Source of the DNA: Sisyra terminalis
Lineage: Eukaryota; Arthropoda; Insecta; Neuroptera; Sisyridae
Direction of reading: 5' to 3'
Length of the DNA: 64,000 nucleotides
Assembly (NCBI GenBank): GCA_958496175.1
Contig: OY292277.1
Coordinates: 21,284,282-21,348,281 of the forward strand
Positions 47,641 through 60,072 of the stretch are shown here, in pieces (position 1 is the first letter of the stretch; each line of letters starts with the position of its first letter). Both the position numbers and the translations under genes were made by a program. The notes under the pieces are model-generated. The model did no database searches and was not told the origin of the DNA. It worked only from the letters and a program-made list of their open reading frames with translations.

Positions 47641-47830
47641 GATAAGAGAATCGGAACCCAAATAGGTTATAACTGGTTATAACTTCCTAAGCAGCAAAAT
47701 AAAAGTCTGTCATAATAATAAGCTTTCCTTTATAATATAAAGATATACTATGGTTGTTTCTTCTTTTTGTTCTGATTTCTGGGAGCTTTCTTTAAAAGCT
47801 CCTCAGGGTTTTGTCTTGGAAAGACTATTG
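47471..47830 (-). repeat. Dispersed repeat shared with 50886-51215 (LINE-associated)
   Basis: Two stretches about 3.4 kb apart share long near-identical runs, for example CTACTTTGCAACCTTTTAT, GGAACCCAAATAGGTTATAAC, CTTCCTAAGCAGCAAAATAA and GCTCCTCAGGGTTTTGTCTTG. This copy adjoins LINE copy C and has the same orientation, so the repeat is probably the upstream part of the same element. A minus-strand FPRQNPEEL...KAPRNQ peptide is common to both but is unrecognised. Confidence 0.8.
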
Positions 47831-47834
47831 CACC

Positions 47835-48580
47835 TCGTTACGGTTCTTAGGTTTAATTGCTAAGAATTGCTTTTGAAATAAATCCCAATAGGAAACCGAA
47901 TGGATCTTTGTGAATATTTACCAACTCCTACCCAGGTGGTTTTAAGAGCCCAGCTGAAAAGGACCCAAAGTCGAATAGTCCTTGAGTTTCTTTAACTGCC
48001 TTAAATTGTCATTACAAAAAAGCATTTTCATAAAATTGATGATTTGCTTGTCTTCCTATTTATTGGCTAGTTTAAAAGTTTTGATATCATCAGTGCATGT
48101 CCACCAAATTAATGTAATTGAAGTAGTAGGTATTTATAACGTTTATATTTAGTATTTCTGCGAATGTCATGCCATAGAATTTTTCTAATAATATAATTCA
48201 TGTATAACAGAGCTATTTACCAAATACCATTCAAAGATTTAATTAAAAATTCTACTTATTTTCTTGATTTCTTTGCCACTAGGGAAAATAGGTTAATGCA
48301 ATTTAATCTCTTAATGTTTAAAGTACAACGCCGATTAATAAGAACTACGAGAGCATATCTCGTTAAATAGGGATAATCCTTATTTGAAAAACCAATTGTA
48401 ACATTAATTTAACATCTATAATTTTAACATTTATTATAAATATAAATATTTAAAAAAACATGAATGCAAACTCTTTATTTTTTTTAAATCAATCATTATT
48501 TTTAAAGAAATTTAAACGAAATTGCCGGATTGCTTAACATTTTAAAATATTTTTTCACACAGTATTAAAATTTATTATTT
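47835..48580. other. AT-rich non-coding DNA
   Basis: No gene or known repeat seen. Confidence 0.55.
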
Positions 48581-48585
48581 ATCAC

Positions 48586-48761
48586 TTAATAAATAATAAC
48601 ATATGTCCTTTGACTCAATTTCTTCTTTTTTACGACGCGTTTCAACAGTTTTTGGTTTACAACTGACAAAATAATCATTATCTGATAATAGCAGTCAAAA
48701 ACTGTTGAAACGCACCGTAATAAAGAAAAAGTCGAGTCATAGGACATACATTTTTTATTAA
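48586..48761. mobile_element. Foldback element, family FB1 copy 2
   Basis: Arms of about 70 bp are inverted around a short loop. Left: TTAATAAATAATAACATATG through TCCTTTGACTCAATTTC to CGCGTTTCAACAGTTTTTGG (48586-48654). Right: CAGTCAAAAACTGTTGAAACG through GTCGAGTCATAGGACATA to TTTTTTATTAA (48692-48761). The ACTGTTGAAACG, AATAAAG-AAAA and GAGTCATA blocks match copy 1. The copy is non-coding. Confidence 0.78.
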
Positions 48762-48764
48762 TTG

Positions 48765-50690
48765 TAACTCAGAAATAAATAAAATATTTATCAATGATTA
48801 TTTATGGTCATATTCAAAGGAAAATGCTACGCACTTCTAAAATAATATTTTTATAAGTTGTACCAAAAAAAAAAATGATGTTCTGACCCTTCTTCCCCCT
48901 TAATGCGAATTACTGTTACCATAGAATGCACCAATATTTTTTTTCTTAAATTCCAATAACCATTAAGAAAAAAAAGATATGTTTTCCTCAAATATTTTCA
49001 TTTTTAACATGAATTTCTTCTTTCTTGCTTGGTAGCTGTAGAATAAAATAAGGAAATTGTAAAAAAACCAACGATTTTTCGAAAATCGTAAATGAATTGT
49101 GGCTTCTTAAAGGCTGATTTAAAAGAAATAAGTTTCAGGCAAATTAAGAGCAAATCTAAATTTAAAAAAAAAATATAAACCGAAGTATTTTTACACTTTT
49201 GGGAAGAAGATCTAGCTGTTAAACATACCATTAGCTTCTTTTTTATTTTAAACGGGAAATGATTGTTGTAAAATGAAAAATAAAAATTTAATTTATGAAT
49301 TCAGTAAGTAGCTCTTTGATGAAAGACTGTTTGAAAACTTCTGTGTTTAAATATGAATAGAAAGAAAATAATAATAAAAATCATTCGCATGATAAGACGG
49401 TGTGCGCTTGAACGTTAACACGATGATCGTAATACCAAACTCGGATCATAAATATTAATCAAAACATGCTGATTAATTTTTTTCCCTCGTTTTACGATGC
49501 AAGAACACATAACATCCAATATTACGCAGACATAAGAAAATTACACAATTGGACAGAATTTTTTACGTTTTATGACGATGACACCCCAAAGTCATTAACA
49601 CAGATTCATATGAGCGCACTTTACAACCATCAGAATCCATCAGGCCATTCGTCCATCCATCCATCGTTCGCATATGAAGAATTTTATTATTTCTTTTACT
49701 TTTTTTCTTATAATCATATAGGTGGCCGTGCATGACAACCACCATATTGTTGTCGCGAATTTCGAGATGAGGCCGAACCGCGGAAATTTTTGCACGCTCA
49801 TCGCCTCCTAAATACTGTGTGCATGTGTGAAGTGAGCGGAAAGTTGGTTCTTGCGACGCAATCATCAACTGTGTGATGTGTCCGCGATTGTCTTTTTTCC
49901 TCTTCATCCATCTTCAGACTTCTGCAAAACCAATTAATTCATATGACGTGTGAAAGTGGCATATATGGCGAATTTATTTTAAATTACAAACAACGTCTGA
50001 TCAATCTGATCAGTTTGCCGATAAAGATAATTTTTCATGGATCCAGAGATTTCCACTTGCTAAAGACCGGATATGTATGTAAACATTGAGATATGTTCAG
50101 ATCGCATCACTTATATTACTTTGTCAGGTGTGACATTTTTAATGTCTCCACACACCATATAGTCAACCAAATTAGTAACTAGCAACTATGTAGTATACGT
50201 TGATTAACCTCACCGGGAACCATTTCTTCAGTCTTCGGCTCTTCCACTCACAACACTTTTTCAATAATAATTTTCAGGTTGCTGATAACTTCCAACAATC
50301 CTCTCTCTCGTGTGACGAAACTTATTGTTTTCCATACTTTATTTGAGCTAAGATGTGTTATTAATCTATTTTAAATTTCTACCTTCTTGCTTCCTCAGTG
50401 ATGATTATTTTTTTTCTTCACATTGTATTTAACATTATATTTATTGTATAATAATTTTATTATCTCGCTTCCACTTATTGAAAATCTGATAGATTCCCAC
50501 AGTAAATTTTATATTAAAGAAAAGGTTTCTTATTGTTACAGCTTCATTTTTGTGGAAAGAAAGAAAGTGAGTGAGTGGCCCGCAACGAAAATATAACGGA
50601 GATCAAATCGCGGAAATACGGGATTTTTAATAAATAAATTACAAGCTAGTTGCGATCAACGATTACAATTTGTCATCAGCCGTACGAACT
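48765..50690. other. Non-coding DNA
   Basis: 48765-49390 is AT-rich. 49390-50330 is less AT-rich and unique-looking, a possible conserved or regulatory block. Open frames at 49466-49907 lie opposite each other without domains. Confidence 0.5.
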
Positions 50691-50698
50691 GTCCCAAA

Positions 50699-50859
50699 TT
50701 AGTAGGGACAAAAAACAACTAACACTTCTTTATCAAATTTTCAACAAAACAATCCTTTAAAACCAAGACGATATACCTCCTTCTTGGTTCTACTTGGTAA
50801 GAATATTCGTCGCATAATCGATCTTAGAAATAAAATATCGATATTTTAAGTGGCATCGT
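50699..50859 (+). repeat. 160 bp direct repeat, left copy
   Basis: This copy starts TTAGTAGGGACAAAAAAC and ends TCGATATTTTAAGTGGCATCG. It is about 75-80 percent similar by eye to 51217-51376, in the same orientation. The pair flanks the LINE-derived segment 50886-51215. The unit is not recognised as an LTR: no TG...CA termini are conserved. Confidence 0.75.
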
Positions 50860-50885
50860 TTGATATTTTCAGTTCATTTTTCAGT

Positions 50886-51215
50886 GTTAATGACTAAGCT
50901 TCTTAGGTATATGATCTTTTGGCTACTTTGCAACCTTTTATTATTCTGTCATATAACTGATCCCAAATTTTAAAAACGAATAATACTTGTTTCTATAGAG
51001 AAACACTTTTTACTATTGAATATACCTACAAGATATGAGAATTGGAACCCAAATAGGTTATAACTTCCTAAGCAGCAAAATAAAAGTCAGTCATAGTAAT
51101 AAGCTTTCCTATATAATAGAAAGATAAAATAAGGTTGCTTCTTCTTCTTTTTTTCCTGGTTTCTGGGAGCTTTCCTTGTAAGCTCCTCAGGGTTTTGTCT
51201 TGGAAAGACAATACT
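50886..51215 (-). mobile_element. LINE-associated fragment between direct repeats
   Basis: This is the second copy of the 47471-47830 repeat, in the same orientation, minus strand relative to the LINE. The first bases (GACTAAGCTTCTTAGGTATA) correspond to the YLRCLV block of copy C, so only the 5' side of the LINE segment is present and everything downstream is missing. Confidence 0.75.
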
Positions 51216-51216
51216 A

Positions 51217-51376
51217 TTAGTAGAGACAAAAAATACTATTACATATTTATCAAATTTCGAACAGAAAAATTGCTTTAAAGCCAAGATGATATAATTCCTT
51301 CCTGATTCTGCTTGGTAAAAATATTCGTTGTATAATCAATACTAGAAATAAAATATCGATATTTTAAGTAGCATCG
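51217..51376 (+). repeat. 160 bp direct repeat, right copy
   Basis: ATTAGTAGAGACAAAAAATAC to AATATCGATATTTTAAGTAGC. Counterpart of 50699-50859, offset about 518 bp. Differences are scattered substitutions and small indels, so the duplication is old. Confidence 0.75.
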
Positions 51377-51379
51377 ATG

Positions 51380-52050
51380 AACTATATCACTATAGAGTAT
51401 TTTGATAATTTAAAAAAACGAGTTGGTACATTTTGTCACTAATATTTTTTTAGAGAAAACACATTGATCTACCTTATAAATTTTAAAAGGATTTAAAATA
51501 GATAAGTTCAATAATTAAATAGTTTATTATTATTTTGCGTTTGTTTAATCTTTAATACCAATTTTGAACTTTTTTTTTATTGGAATCCAGGAAGTAATTG
51601 TTCTAAAGAATTTCAACTTATTACCCTGGTATTTCTTACATTCCATGCGAAATTTTGAATATTTCATTCAAAATGTTCCATTCCACTTGTTCTTCGAAGC
51701 TGCACTTCTCTGTGTAACAAATTTCGGGATCCATTTGGTCAATTTGGATTTCCAAGATGAGGATATAAATACCTGAATGACCTTTGGCAATAGTTGACAA
51801 AATCTGTTTTGCCATTCTTCACTCAAACTATTAAAAAAAAATAAGTATAATAATGGTTAAAAATTGTACGACTTTTGCACATAAACAACATTAACCAATA
51901 ATATGCAGCTACTTAAATATTTAAAGACAAATTATTTACGTACCTATCAGTTTTCATTACGCTAAAATTTAAAAAAAATAGTTCTGAAGACAAAATAAAA
52001 ATCAAAACATAAAAACCTTAAAAACCTTTTTCTTCTTTTAGTGTCCTATC
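51380..52050. other. AT-rich non-coding DNA
   Basis: No recognised element. The minus strand at 51560-51800 has a Lys/Trp-rich reading that could be old transposon sequence, without a definable motif. Confidence 0.45.
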
Positions 52051-52054
52051 AGCT

Positions 52055-52640
52055 CCTCCTGGTATTGGTCATTACACTGGCGAGTTGTTCGCAAATTTTC
52101 GACAAACCTAAATAATTGTTCGGCACTGCATATATCAATCTAATCCCAAATAATCTTAAGTCATGATATCTTCTTTCTTATAATTCTTTTGTGATCCTCA
52201 TGTACGTTTTATTATGACTTGAAGGATTTTTTATTGGTATACTATCAAAACATGCCCGAAATATGATATCTTCTTTGTCGTATTATTGTAAATAATTCCC
52301 GAATAGCATTTTCTCTCCTAATGATTATTTCATTAGTCTGCAAAACTACTAGATTTTTTAGAACATTCTTCTATGTATTAGAAAGTTTTTAAACGATTGA
52401 TCGTAGCAACTTTAAGAGTTTAGGTCTACGTTCCGCATAACAACATAATTTGATTAGTTTTTGGCAAAGGCTTAGGGTAAAGTTGTCAGTGTTGAAGAAT
52501 TATTTCGTTTTCAGAAAATTTGTGCAAACTGTTTTAATTCTGTACTAAATTTCTTTGTTTGAAGCATCCCAAATATTTGAATTGGGTAACTATCTTAATA
52601 TTTTTTGATCTATTTGTAAGGAAGCATCGAGATACCGTTG
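52055..52640 (-). mobile_element. LINE 3' ORF2 remnant, second subfamily (minus strand)
   Basis: On the minus strand from 52600 the frames read VTQFKYLGCFKQ, then a degraded Arg/Leu/Cys-rich segment. Near 52310-52240 is RRENAIREIIYNNTTKKISY followed by FGHVL, the family's RK..YFGHV.R block. A segment of Lys/Ser/Glu residues follows, and near 52140-52060 an AEQLFRFVENLRTTRQC tail (family ..LFR.A.....). Stops and frameshifts are frequent. The order fits the C-terminal third of LINE ORF2, but the wording differs from copies A-C. Confidence 0.72.
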
Positions 52641-52644
52641 GCGA

Positions 52645-54535
52645 CTAAAATGTCAAAAATTTGGTCTTAAATTTGGTTAATTCTTTTTAGAAATCGGACC
52701 AGTCGATTTCAATTGGTTGAACCTTAAACAATGATAATATAGAATAATACATGTAAGGTCTCCTTAACAACAACTGCATAAATTTCATTGGCTTAAAAGT
52801 CTTTATTAGATTATATCAAAATTAGAAGTTACTTATTATCTTTTAAGTGACAAGAAAGATTTATGTATCAAAAACAAATATAATGGGATAATTGGTCTCT
52901 CAACTAAAAAAATTAGCATTAAATTAGTCATAAAACAATGTAAAAAAATACTTAAAGACTTCGATAGCTGTTTGAGTTTAATGGATAAACTGAAGGAGAA
53001 CTAGAACAAGTTGGGTTTCAAAATATATCATAGTATAACTTTTCCGTTATTTTAAATGAGAATCCAAAAAATAATATCCGATCCTATTAGTGATTTAAAA
53101 TTATTTCTTAAGCAAATGTTTTCAATACTTGAAGTACCCAAAAGATAAGTAAAAATTAAATTAATAAGAAACGGAGCTTTTTTGTTTGGCTCGAGAGATA
53201 AAAGCTCATTTTGAATAAAGCTCGATCTAGAAGGATAATAGGTTAAAGCCTATAAAGTTATCGTTTTTTCATCAATTAAATTAATGTTCATAATTCCTTG
53301 TTTTACACGATACTTAATATTTGATATCTTATAAATATATTCAGTGTTTTTTTTTTCAAACACTAATTTACAGAAAAGAAAAGAATTGATCATTTGAAAA
53401 ACTTTTAAACTTTATGTAAAAAAAAATTAAGTAGTGAGACAAAGGAGTGAACTTTATAGAAATTTTAGGGTTGTAAATTTGACGTACAATTGTTGATGTT
53501 TGTTTGTATTTATCCAGGATAGTTCAGGATAGGACTGTTGGTTTATGCATCTGAGAATATTAATCATTTTATAATTATACGTTTTTAAATGGATTTTTTA
53601 AAAAATGTATCTTTCAGAGAATATGTCACGGTTTATTTTATATTAAAAAGGTATGACCCGAGTATTGCATTGCACATATGTGTCGTAGCAAACACTCGTA
53701 CCACTCGTCCACAATGTCGATGCAAGTGTCGTACAACTCGTATGAGAGCTTTCAAGCTTACGTGTGAAAAATTACAGAGTATGAGGATGTGTTGCGGTAT
53801 CATTGCTCTGTCTGGACCACAAAATCAAACATGAAATGAATCAAAAAGAAATGTGCAGCAAAAACTTCACTTACAGTTATTAAGTAAAAACCTCATATCT
53901 CCACCTTGCAACCCTCAGAGATGAGCTTAAAGAAAATTTGTTAGATTTACCATTTTTTCTCGCCGAAACCGAAACTTTTATTTTTCTTAGATAGAATGAA
54001 AAAAGCTGCTACATATGCAGTGGAAAAAATCTCGTATATATTTCTAAATGGAAATGGAATAAAAGAGAGTTTCAGTCGCTTCTGTTGACACTCGGGAACT
54101 CGAGACTTGCGATCTCTCTAAATAACCCGACTGGGGACTCCAATGCAGATTATAACTCATGCCGGACACACACTGGACAATTGTTTTGCAGCTCTTTCCA
54201 AATACACCATTACATTTTATAAATGGGAATGGCAAACTAGTCTGGATGAACGAAACTCAAGAGGCGAGCCAAAAAACTAAAAAAATATTGCAAATATAAA
54301 CGATATAAGTGAGAAAATGATCTATTCTTCCTCATTTTTTTTTCAATTATCCCCGACACTTGAACTCGTCTCGAAAAAAGAAACGTTTCTCATTTTCCTT
54401 GCACTAGAGGGATGTAAAATTAAAATAACAACATAGAAAAACTTGATGCAAGTTTATTTATAATTCAGCAATAATTATTGTTAACAATCAGAAAGGAAAC
54501 AATATAAACTAAATGAGTTAAAAAGAGTAAAAAGC
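52645..54535. other. AT-rich non-coding DNA
   Basis: No gene recognised. 53650-53830 is less AT-rich with repeated ACTCGTA strings; the 81-codon frame there has no domain and is probably chance. Confidence 0.5.
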
Positions 54536-54539
54536 GAGA

Positions 54540-56110
54540 ATATATGACGGGGCGTACTGTGAAACGGGATGCAACGTCCTTCTCATATTCATTCCGGGGG
54601 TGGTTTGGAATGGGGGTTGATGTAGTGTGTCGCCCCACGGAGGATAGGTTATGTGCTAGTGTTTCTGATGATAATGATGATGCAATATTTGATAAACAAA
54701 AGATGCAATTTGTATTATCAAATATAATCAGTTGAAAAGAGAAACGAGATTATGTGAAAATAATAAGAATGTACAAAAAAGATGAGATGAGGAATGAGAG
54801 AATGATGAGAAAGATAAAAAATTAACCCCCGGTCTTGCGTCCGAGTAAAACTCGTTTCTTTGTTTTTAGAAAATGAAATATTTGTATTTGGAAAATTTAT
54901 AGTATTTTTTTTTATTTTTGAGCGACAAAATGGATGCATTGTAGAAAAAAGATAGAATTAATCGTTTGTAGAGGATGATTCGGGATGATGGGGCGGCCGC
55001 GTTGGAATTAATAATTTATCCTAGTTGAATTTTATATTCATTAACAAAACGAACAACACAACATTTTTCCTATACTTTTTCCCGTTTCATACAAAAATTT
55101 GTAGTAAATGTAGCGTGGAAAATAATTTCTTGAAAAAAAAAGATATTTAAATAAGGAAACCAAAAACCGAAGACATAAAACTCGTTAGTATTTGGTATAG
55201 TAAATGCACTTGGAAATCATTTTCCAAGAAAATTTGGCTTCACTGATTCTTGTTTGAATATAACATGATTATTATCTAAACAATTTTCACATAAAATTTT
55301 CTTGAAAACACGGAAAAAAATGACAGGTAATTAGTTAGTAAATAGGGCTTCAAAATTTCGTAATTAACACCAAAACTTTGTTGGGAAATTGAGATTTTTT
55401 CCATTACCGAAACAAAAAAAGGGAAATAGAATCTTGAATAATTTTTTCGGGAATCGAATAAAATTAATTACTTAATCTTATCAAGCCTCGTTAAGTATCA
55501 CCAACGAAAAATACGACGACCATAATTACGAGGCGTAATCGAACTTTAACGAAATAAATCTTGTCGAGGCAAGGAAAAAAATTTAATGTTTGTGTAATGT
55601 CTGATGATCATTTAAATTACAAGTGTGTGTGTATTTAGTACTTAATTTTATGATAGAAGTAATACTTAAATGATGGCAGTGGGGGATCTCCGATTATAGA
55701 TACGAGAACGATGCTTTTGAGTGACCGTTTGAATGAGTCGATGATGGAGAATACGTGGAGTGGGTCTTTACAGGGTCCATATGGGGTCTTTATGGGGCCT
55801 TTAGGGCACTCTTGCACTGTGACGATAACTGGCTAAATCGGGGGCCAGAGACCAGGCACCGCAGCATAGCACAGGAAGTGTAGAAGGCCGGCTAATTATT
55901 GTAGCACATATCGGGTTTCAGATCTCTATTGTTTTAATTTGATAATTCTGGAATTCACGGTACAGTGGACCCGATTCTGTTGGTTTTCGAGAGACGACGG
56001 GCATTCGTTCGACTTGTACTCAATGGGGCGGATGAGGAGTCGTGGGGACAAGGGGTATTAATGACGAGGGAACGGGGGTGGTGATCATGATTCATTTGAA
56101 CGAATCTGGC
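54540..56110. other. Unique, partly GC-rich block
   Basis: 54540-54660 and 55640-56110 are less AT-rich than the surroundings. 55760-55810 has the repeated strings GGGGTCTTTATGGGGCCTTTAGG, with Caudal-like TTTATG/TTTATT words. No open frame of note. A conserved non-coding or promoter block is possible but unproven. Confidence 0.35.
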
Positions 56111-56660
56111 ACTTATTCACATATCGCATATGAATATCGCTCGAGTTTTCAAAGAACAAAATTTATTTTTATCGGTAATTTTATTTATTCAAGGCTATTC
56201 TTTGTTTGGTTCATCTAAATTTTTTCCTTTCAATCCATTACATTTTTCATAAATTTTATTTCAAATTTAATAAATTTCTTTTATAGCATCATATAGATTA
56301 TTTATTTACTCTTTTATTGCAACAAAGAAACGCAATTTAATTTTTTTCATTTCCAATAATTCAACACACAAAATATACATTTCATTTCACTTGTTATAAC
56401 AAATTAATTTTCTACACCGAACTGCTATTCTCTTGATGTTTCTATCCATATTTAAAAAATACTGAAATTGATACAATCATTTATTTGGTGTTAAATAAAT
56501 AAAAATACAATGGAAACAAAAATTAAATTCGGAAAATCCCTATTTAAATATTTTTATTCAGGAAAAATACCTTCTAACTAATTAATTTGACAAAGTTTAA
56601 AAATTATTAGAAAACAATTTTTTGGAAAAAAACAGTGTTTTTTTGATTTCCCTTTACTAG
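56111..56660. other. AT-rich non-coding DNA
   Basis: No feature recognised. Confidence 0.6.
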
Positions 56661-56664
56661 TTTC

Positions 56665-56950
56665 CTGTCACACACGTGGAAGTGTTGAAAAGAGTCAACG
56701 AAGAAACTATCATCGATATGATGTCAAGAAGAAAAGTTAAATGAATAAGTCACAATCTCTGAGGAAGAGGATTTATACTTGATATTGAAGAAGCAAAACT
56801 GAAAAGCTCCAAGAAAAGAAGATGAAAGCGAATCGATACAATAAATCCTGGATTTATTGTAATGAGGACTACCTTAATGGACTACCTTAATTTAAAAAAT
56901 CTTACCAGGAATAGCCGACGCTGGAGGGAAGAATTTAGCCACATGGGAAA
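56665..56950 (+). mobile_element. LINE ORF2 C-terminal remnant (plus strand)
   Basis: The plus strand reads VEVLKRVNEETIIDMMSRRK at about 56679-56738, a stop, then SHNL, stop, GRGFILDIEEAKLKSSKKRR and finally YLNLKNLTRNSRRWREEF near 56880-56935. The order (VLxRVxExRTIIDxIxxRK, GHxLR, DIIEGKIxGKRxxGR, LKxLAxDRxxWR) is the C-terminal pattern of insect LINE ORF2 proteins. Only a few stops interrupt it, so it may be younger than copies A-C. The upstream reverse transcriptase is missing. Confidence 0.75.
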
Positions 56951-56954
56951 CTAA

Positions 56955-58615
56955 TGTTTTTAAGGTTTTTTATTTTTTAATGTTACTTTAGAAGTATGTA
57001 GGTACTAACAAAATACTAAGATCCTGAAAGTTTTAAATCCTTATCTCAATTGATTTTGGTGAAAATAAAAAATAAGTGAAAAACAGATTGAAAAATTATC
57101 TTAAACTTTACTTAACCGATCGTTCTAAAATTTTAATACGATTTAAAGGTTAATAATGCATGTTTTATAAAAAATTAACAATTAAATCTATAGCTTGATA
57201 AAATTTTTAAAAAGTAAATATTTTTTTCAAAAACCTTTTTTTTTACTATGAAAAAAGATTTATACCGCTCTAAAGATATATTTTAAATTGTTTATACTTT
57301 CTTTATATTGCCTGATTTTTTTGATACTTTTTGTAAAGATAATACAAAGTAAAAAAAATGAAATAAAAACCATTTCTGCACTTATTGTCAACTGTTAAAT
57401 GTTAAACTTGAATATGTGAATTGTATAAACATTGACAGCAATGACTATGAGTGTGGTTTTATAAAATTTTGAAAATTTTAACAATCAATAAAAATGAACA
57501 TCATTCAATCTTGTAATCCCATTGGTTAATAGCATCTTGCATTGAAGCGTGTATGTTGTCATAAGATATTAGTGCAACGCTTAACTTAGTTATACTTTAT
57601 TTGTAAGTACCTACATAATTAATTAATTTCATTTAATTTGAAGCCAAAAAGTGATCCAAATGATTTAAATTATTTAAATAGCGTTAAATGAATTAAGATA
57701 ACAACACCTTCATTCAATTAAGTGAAATATTATTAAATTCTTATAATCAGAAGTTTTAGTACCACCAGGTAGGTTTCAATTCAATAGTCCATTGCGAATT
57801 TTATGTAAAACTTACATTTCAATCTAAATTATTAAAAGACTTAGGGTTATTAGTATGATTTATAGGCTCCGGATAGATATTTATAAAATATCATTTATAT
57901 TTTTCAAATAATTCCATAATAACTAAGCATTTCTTGTTCTTTATATTTTGTATTCATTTAAACCACTATTCTCTTATCAACTTAAGACGTTCATGGCTTA
58001 CTTCACTGAACAATAAACATGTATTTATAAAGCTTATTGATAGGATGTAATATTTTCCTTATTGAAATATTTTTAAGAAACTAGACCGAATAATATGAAA
58101 TTAATATTTGTAAACTGGAAACTGTTTTCTGTTTTGTGTGGTTCAACAAATATTATTGATAATATTTTTTTTTTCAAAAAATATTTTTTTAGAATTCATT
58201 AGGCTCGTATTGTCGCTGCGCACGACAAGTTCCATGTGTGCATTTTTGTACTTTATTATTTTATTATTACGCAATAATGGATAAAAATAAGTGTAAATAG
58301 TTTGTTCTTTTTTTTTAACACAACATGTATAGGAAAAATATTGTAGAAATTGCTTTAAATGGATTTGTTGGATTTATTTCCCTTTTATTTATAAATTAAT
58401 ATTTTTTACTAATGCTCCAAAATCTAACGATAATCACTTATGTTACTTTTCAATTTTCAATGAAAAAGGCATTATCAATCCCTAAATCAAATTTTTAAAA
58501 TTTAGTTTAAAATTTTAGTTTAAATGCTCAAGTTACTTCACCAAAAACGTATTTGAATTTTTTGTCTTAAAAATATTACTTATTTCAAAATAGATTCTTT
58601 TTAATTTTCCATTGA
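56955..58615. other. AT-rich non-coding DNA
   Basis: No gene or known element; long A/T runs throughout. Confidence 0.6.
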
Positions 58616-58620
58616 ACATA

Positions 58621-59079
58621 CACGAAAAAAAATGGTAATTTCTGTAATTCATTGTTGCAGTACTGGACTCAATTGAACGTATTGTAGTTTTTACGACGCA
58701 ATATCGTAAAAATTACTTGTTTCTAAATATAATATGCATTGTATAAGTTTATAGATACTCAACTACTGTCACTCGTATGCAATGGTTCATTGAGGAACCA
58801 GAGAGTAGGGACATTAGTAGAGAAGTAGCAGATTAGGAATATTAGTAGTTCTGTAACTGGTATATTGTGTATATATTGAAAAAAATTCAATACGATATCC
58901 TACTATTACTTACGGCATTTATTACGAAAAACTGATGTTATAATTACGATTTTATACCGTAAAATTTCAAACATGTATAGCAAAATTTAAGATTAAGTAT
59001 TGTAAAAACAGAACTAATGAGTTCAGCCATAGATAACAATGTTTTGTGTATTATAATTTTTACTATATTTTTTTCCGTG
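58621..59079. mobile_element. Long imperfect foldback element with CACGGAAAAAAA ends
   Basis: The left end TA|CACGAAAAAAAATGGTAAT and the reverse complement of the right end CACGGAAAAAAATATAGTAA are related. Similarity continues inward for about 90 bp with gaps (ATTGTTGCAGTACTGGACTCA versus ATTGTTATCTATGGCTGAACTCA). The 459 bp element is non-coding. The left flank is TA; the right flank is TG, a possible decayed TA. The ends resemble the MITE at 37196-37534. Confidence 0.5.
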
Positions 59080-59084
59080 TGCTT

Positions 59085-60050
59085 CATATAAATAAGAATA
59101 CTATATCTGCCTCAATATAAAGTAGGTGTCGAATTCGTTATGAATATAAAGAGTACTATAGTAATATAGTAGTAGTAATTTGGTCAAGAAAATAATAATT
59201 TTTCTGATAAATTAATTTCTTTTGAAAAAAAAAATACGAATGAAAACATTCAGAGTGCAGAACCCTATAAAGAGATATGACAGACGCGCGTGCGACATTC
59301 TTTATTAAGATTATTAGAAAATTGATGCGTGTAGTATTATAAATGTGTTTCCGGGAATAATTTAATAAGAATGGCGCCTCCAATTTATTCACGGTCCGAG
59401 CTTTATAAAATAAATAAAAAAAGTTCCAGTTTTCAATTAATTTAATATTTCAAACAAATTGTGGGTGGAAATAAATCATACAAAAAATAATTCCACTTTT
59501 CCGCTTATTAAAAAACATAAAAAAACGACAATATATTAATCATCATATTAGTAATTAAAAACAGACAAAGCCTCTCGAAAGTATTTTTAACTCAATGATT
59601 ATTAACTAAATGCCAAAATATTCGTTTATTGCTTAACGCAAGAATAAACATTGTTGCAATAAATAATTTAAATGATGACATTAGTACTTGCACTAAATCT
59701 TTGAAATCATTTATGTTTTAAGTTCTGAACTTGTAATTTTTGAACGATAAAGAGGGAAAATATCAGTTTAATATGGAACATGAGACTCGCCTCTCATCAA
59801 ATTGAACATATTGCAGTGTTTCTCAATGGGCAATTTCTTTCTTCAATATAATTTAGCAGAAAAATAATTGAATGATTTTATTAAATTTTCCCTTGGTTAT
59901 CGTGAAATTAAAAACGGTTTCATCACGGCCTTGTTTTCCTATACACATCATTATCACTAATTATAATTATTAATTTATTTGAAAAATAGATGAATATTGA
60001 GATAGGCCCTAATTCAACTCTCAGCTAATTTTCTATGCATCCAATATATA
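59085..60050. other. AT-rich non-coding DNA
   Basis: Nothing recognised. 59270-59400 contains a short richer patch. Confidence 0.55.
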
Positions 60051-60072
60051 TTGAATTCTTTGTTTCGAGTAG

